From Chelatococcus sp. HY11 (GTDB lineage Bacteria; Pseudomonadota; Alphaproteobacteria; Rhizobiales; Beijerinckiaceae): a stretch of 64,000 bases of DNA. The notes under the pieces are model-generated. The model saw nothing but the letters and a program-made list of their open reading frames with translations, made no database searches and was not told where the DNA came from. Below, piece after piece: positions 63,636 to 64,000 of the stretch (within the stretch, counting starts at the first letter, position 1; each line of letters starts with the position of its first letter). The stretch covers positions 186,001 through 250,000 of the forward strand of contig NZ_JAHBRX010000001.1 in assembly GCF_018398335.1 (NCBI RefSeq), written 5' to 3'. The translations under genes and the position numbers were made by a program.

Positions 63636-63968
63636 ATGTGTACCGAAATGCGTACGCGTGTTTCCTGGGGTCGGGAAAGACCTCAGTCTGGCAAAAGCGA
63701 GAAGGGCATTGCGCCGCGCGCCGTGGTCTCATTTGGTGCGATGATCGCGATCCTTGTGGCGACACAGGGGGCACTTGCGCAAACGAACAATCAGTTCCAG
63801 CGCGACTACCAGCAGCAGAACCGCGCTATCGAGCGCCAGTTGCAGGACAATAGCCAGCAGCAGCTTCAGCAGCAGCAGATGAATCAGCTGCGCAACCAGC
63901 AGATGCGCCAGCAGCTCACGCCGCCAGCCTATGTTCCGCCGCCGCCAGTGCAGAATTTCCGGCGATAG
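63636..63968 (+). CDS. Exported Gln-rich hypothetical protein
   Basis: The 110-residue product has a basic N-terminus, one hydrophobic segment (about 31-48, VSFGAMIAILVATQGALAQ, with an ALAQ cleavage motif) and then a mature part dominated by Gln and Asn (FQRDYQQQNRAIERQLQDNSQQQLQQQQMNQLRNQQMRQQL), ending in a Pro-rich tail (TPPAYVPPPPVQNFRR). It is probably a periplasmic, coiled-coil-forming protein. No family is assigned. GGAGGAG precedes the ATG at 63636 by 6 nt. It is divergent from uvrD. Confidence 0.65.
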   Translation: MCTEMRTRVSWGRERPQSGKSEKGIAPRAVVSFGAMIAILVATQGALAQTNNQFQRDYQQQNRAIERQLQDNSQQQLQQQQMNQLRNQQMRQQLTPPAYVPPPPVQNFRR

Positions 63969-64000
63969 GACGTTGCCGTCAGTGGCTGGCCGATGGGTGA

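Overview
The window is 64 kb of high-GC chromosome from an alphaproteobacterium, most likely a member of Hyphomicrobiales. The main evidence is the gene order mraZ-rsmH-ftsL-ftsI-murE-murF-mraY-murD-ftsW-murG-murC-murB-ddl-ftsQ-ftsA-ftsZ-lpxC-bamD-recN-ligA, the FtsZ and BamD sequences, an alphaproteobacterial-type RNase P RNA, and abundant CTCCCC/GGGGAG intergenic palindromes. The genus cannot be fixed from sequence reading alone. About fifty protein genes and one RNA gene are supported.

Layout. 1-2.6 kb: a secreted DUF4214/RTX-like protein on the minus strand, cut by the window edge, then an AT-rich gap. 2.6-10.9 kb: housekeeping and envelope genes (aldehyde dehydrogenase, MscS-type channel, ettA, a Cys-rich exported protein, an MltB-type lytic transglycosylase, tam, a MOSC protein). 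11.1-12.8 kb: a lower-GC two-gene islet encoding a HipA-like kinase and a DUF3037 protein. 12.9-18.9 kb: a methionine-cycle block on the minus strand (metH, metF, and an ArsR-methyltransferase fusion regulator with a clear palindromic operator). 19.1-26.7 kb: a solo B3/B4 protein, amn, an SGNH hydrolase, a glycine-zipper lipoprotein, two tandem lytic transglycosylase paralogs, rnpB and kptA.

27.1-53.3 kb is one long plus-strand run for division and wall synthesis. MurE, MurF, MraY, MurD, MurG, MurC, MurB and Ddl make lipid II. FtsL, FtsI, FtsW, FtsQ, FtsA and FtsZ build the divisome. LpxC starts lipid A synthesis, BamD assembles outer-membrane proteins, and RecN and LigA close the run with DNA repair. 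Many genes overlap by the ATGA tetranucleotide. Three TGGGA-type boxes at 10-bp period precede mraZ. Two patches of AT-rich, rare-codon sequence inside ddl and ftsA look like internal promoters for ftsQA and ftsZ.

53.5-64 kb: prmA, two small minus-strand proteins, an M24 aminopeptidase P, an azlCD transporter pair plus an orphan azlC paralog with an AraC regulator, a small hydrophilic protein, a UvrD/PcrA helicase and a Gln-rich exported protein.

No tRNA, rRNA, CRISPR array, complete insertion sequence or prophage was seen. The best candidate for an incompletely described system is the HipA-like kinase/DUF3037 pair. The ArsR-methyltransferase/metF unit with its operator is the best regulatory candidate.
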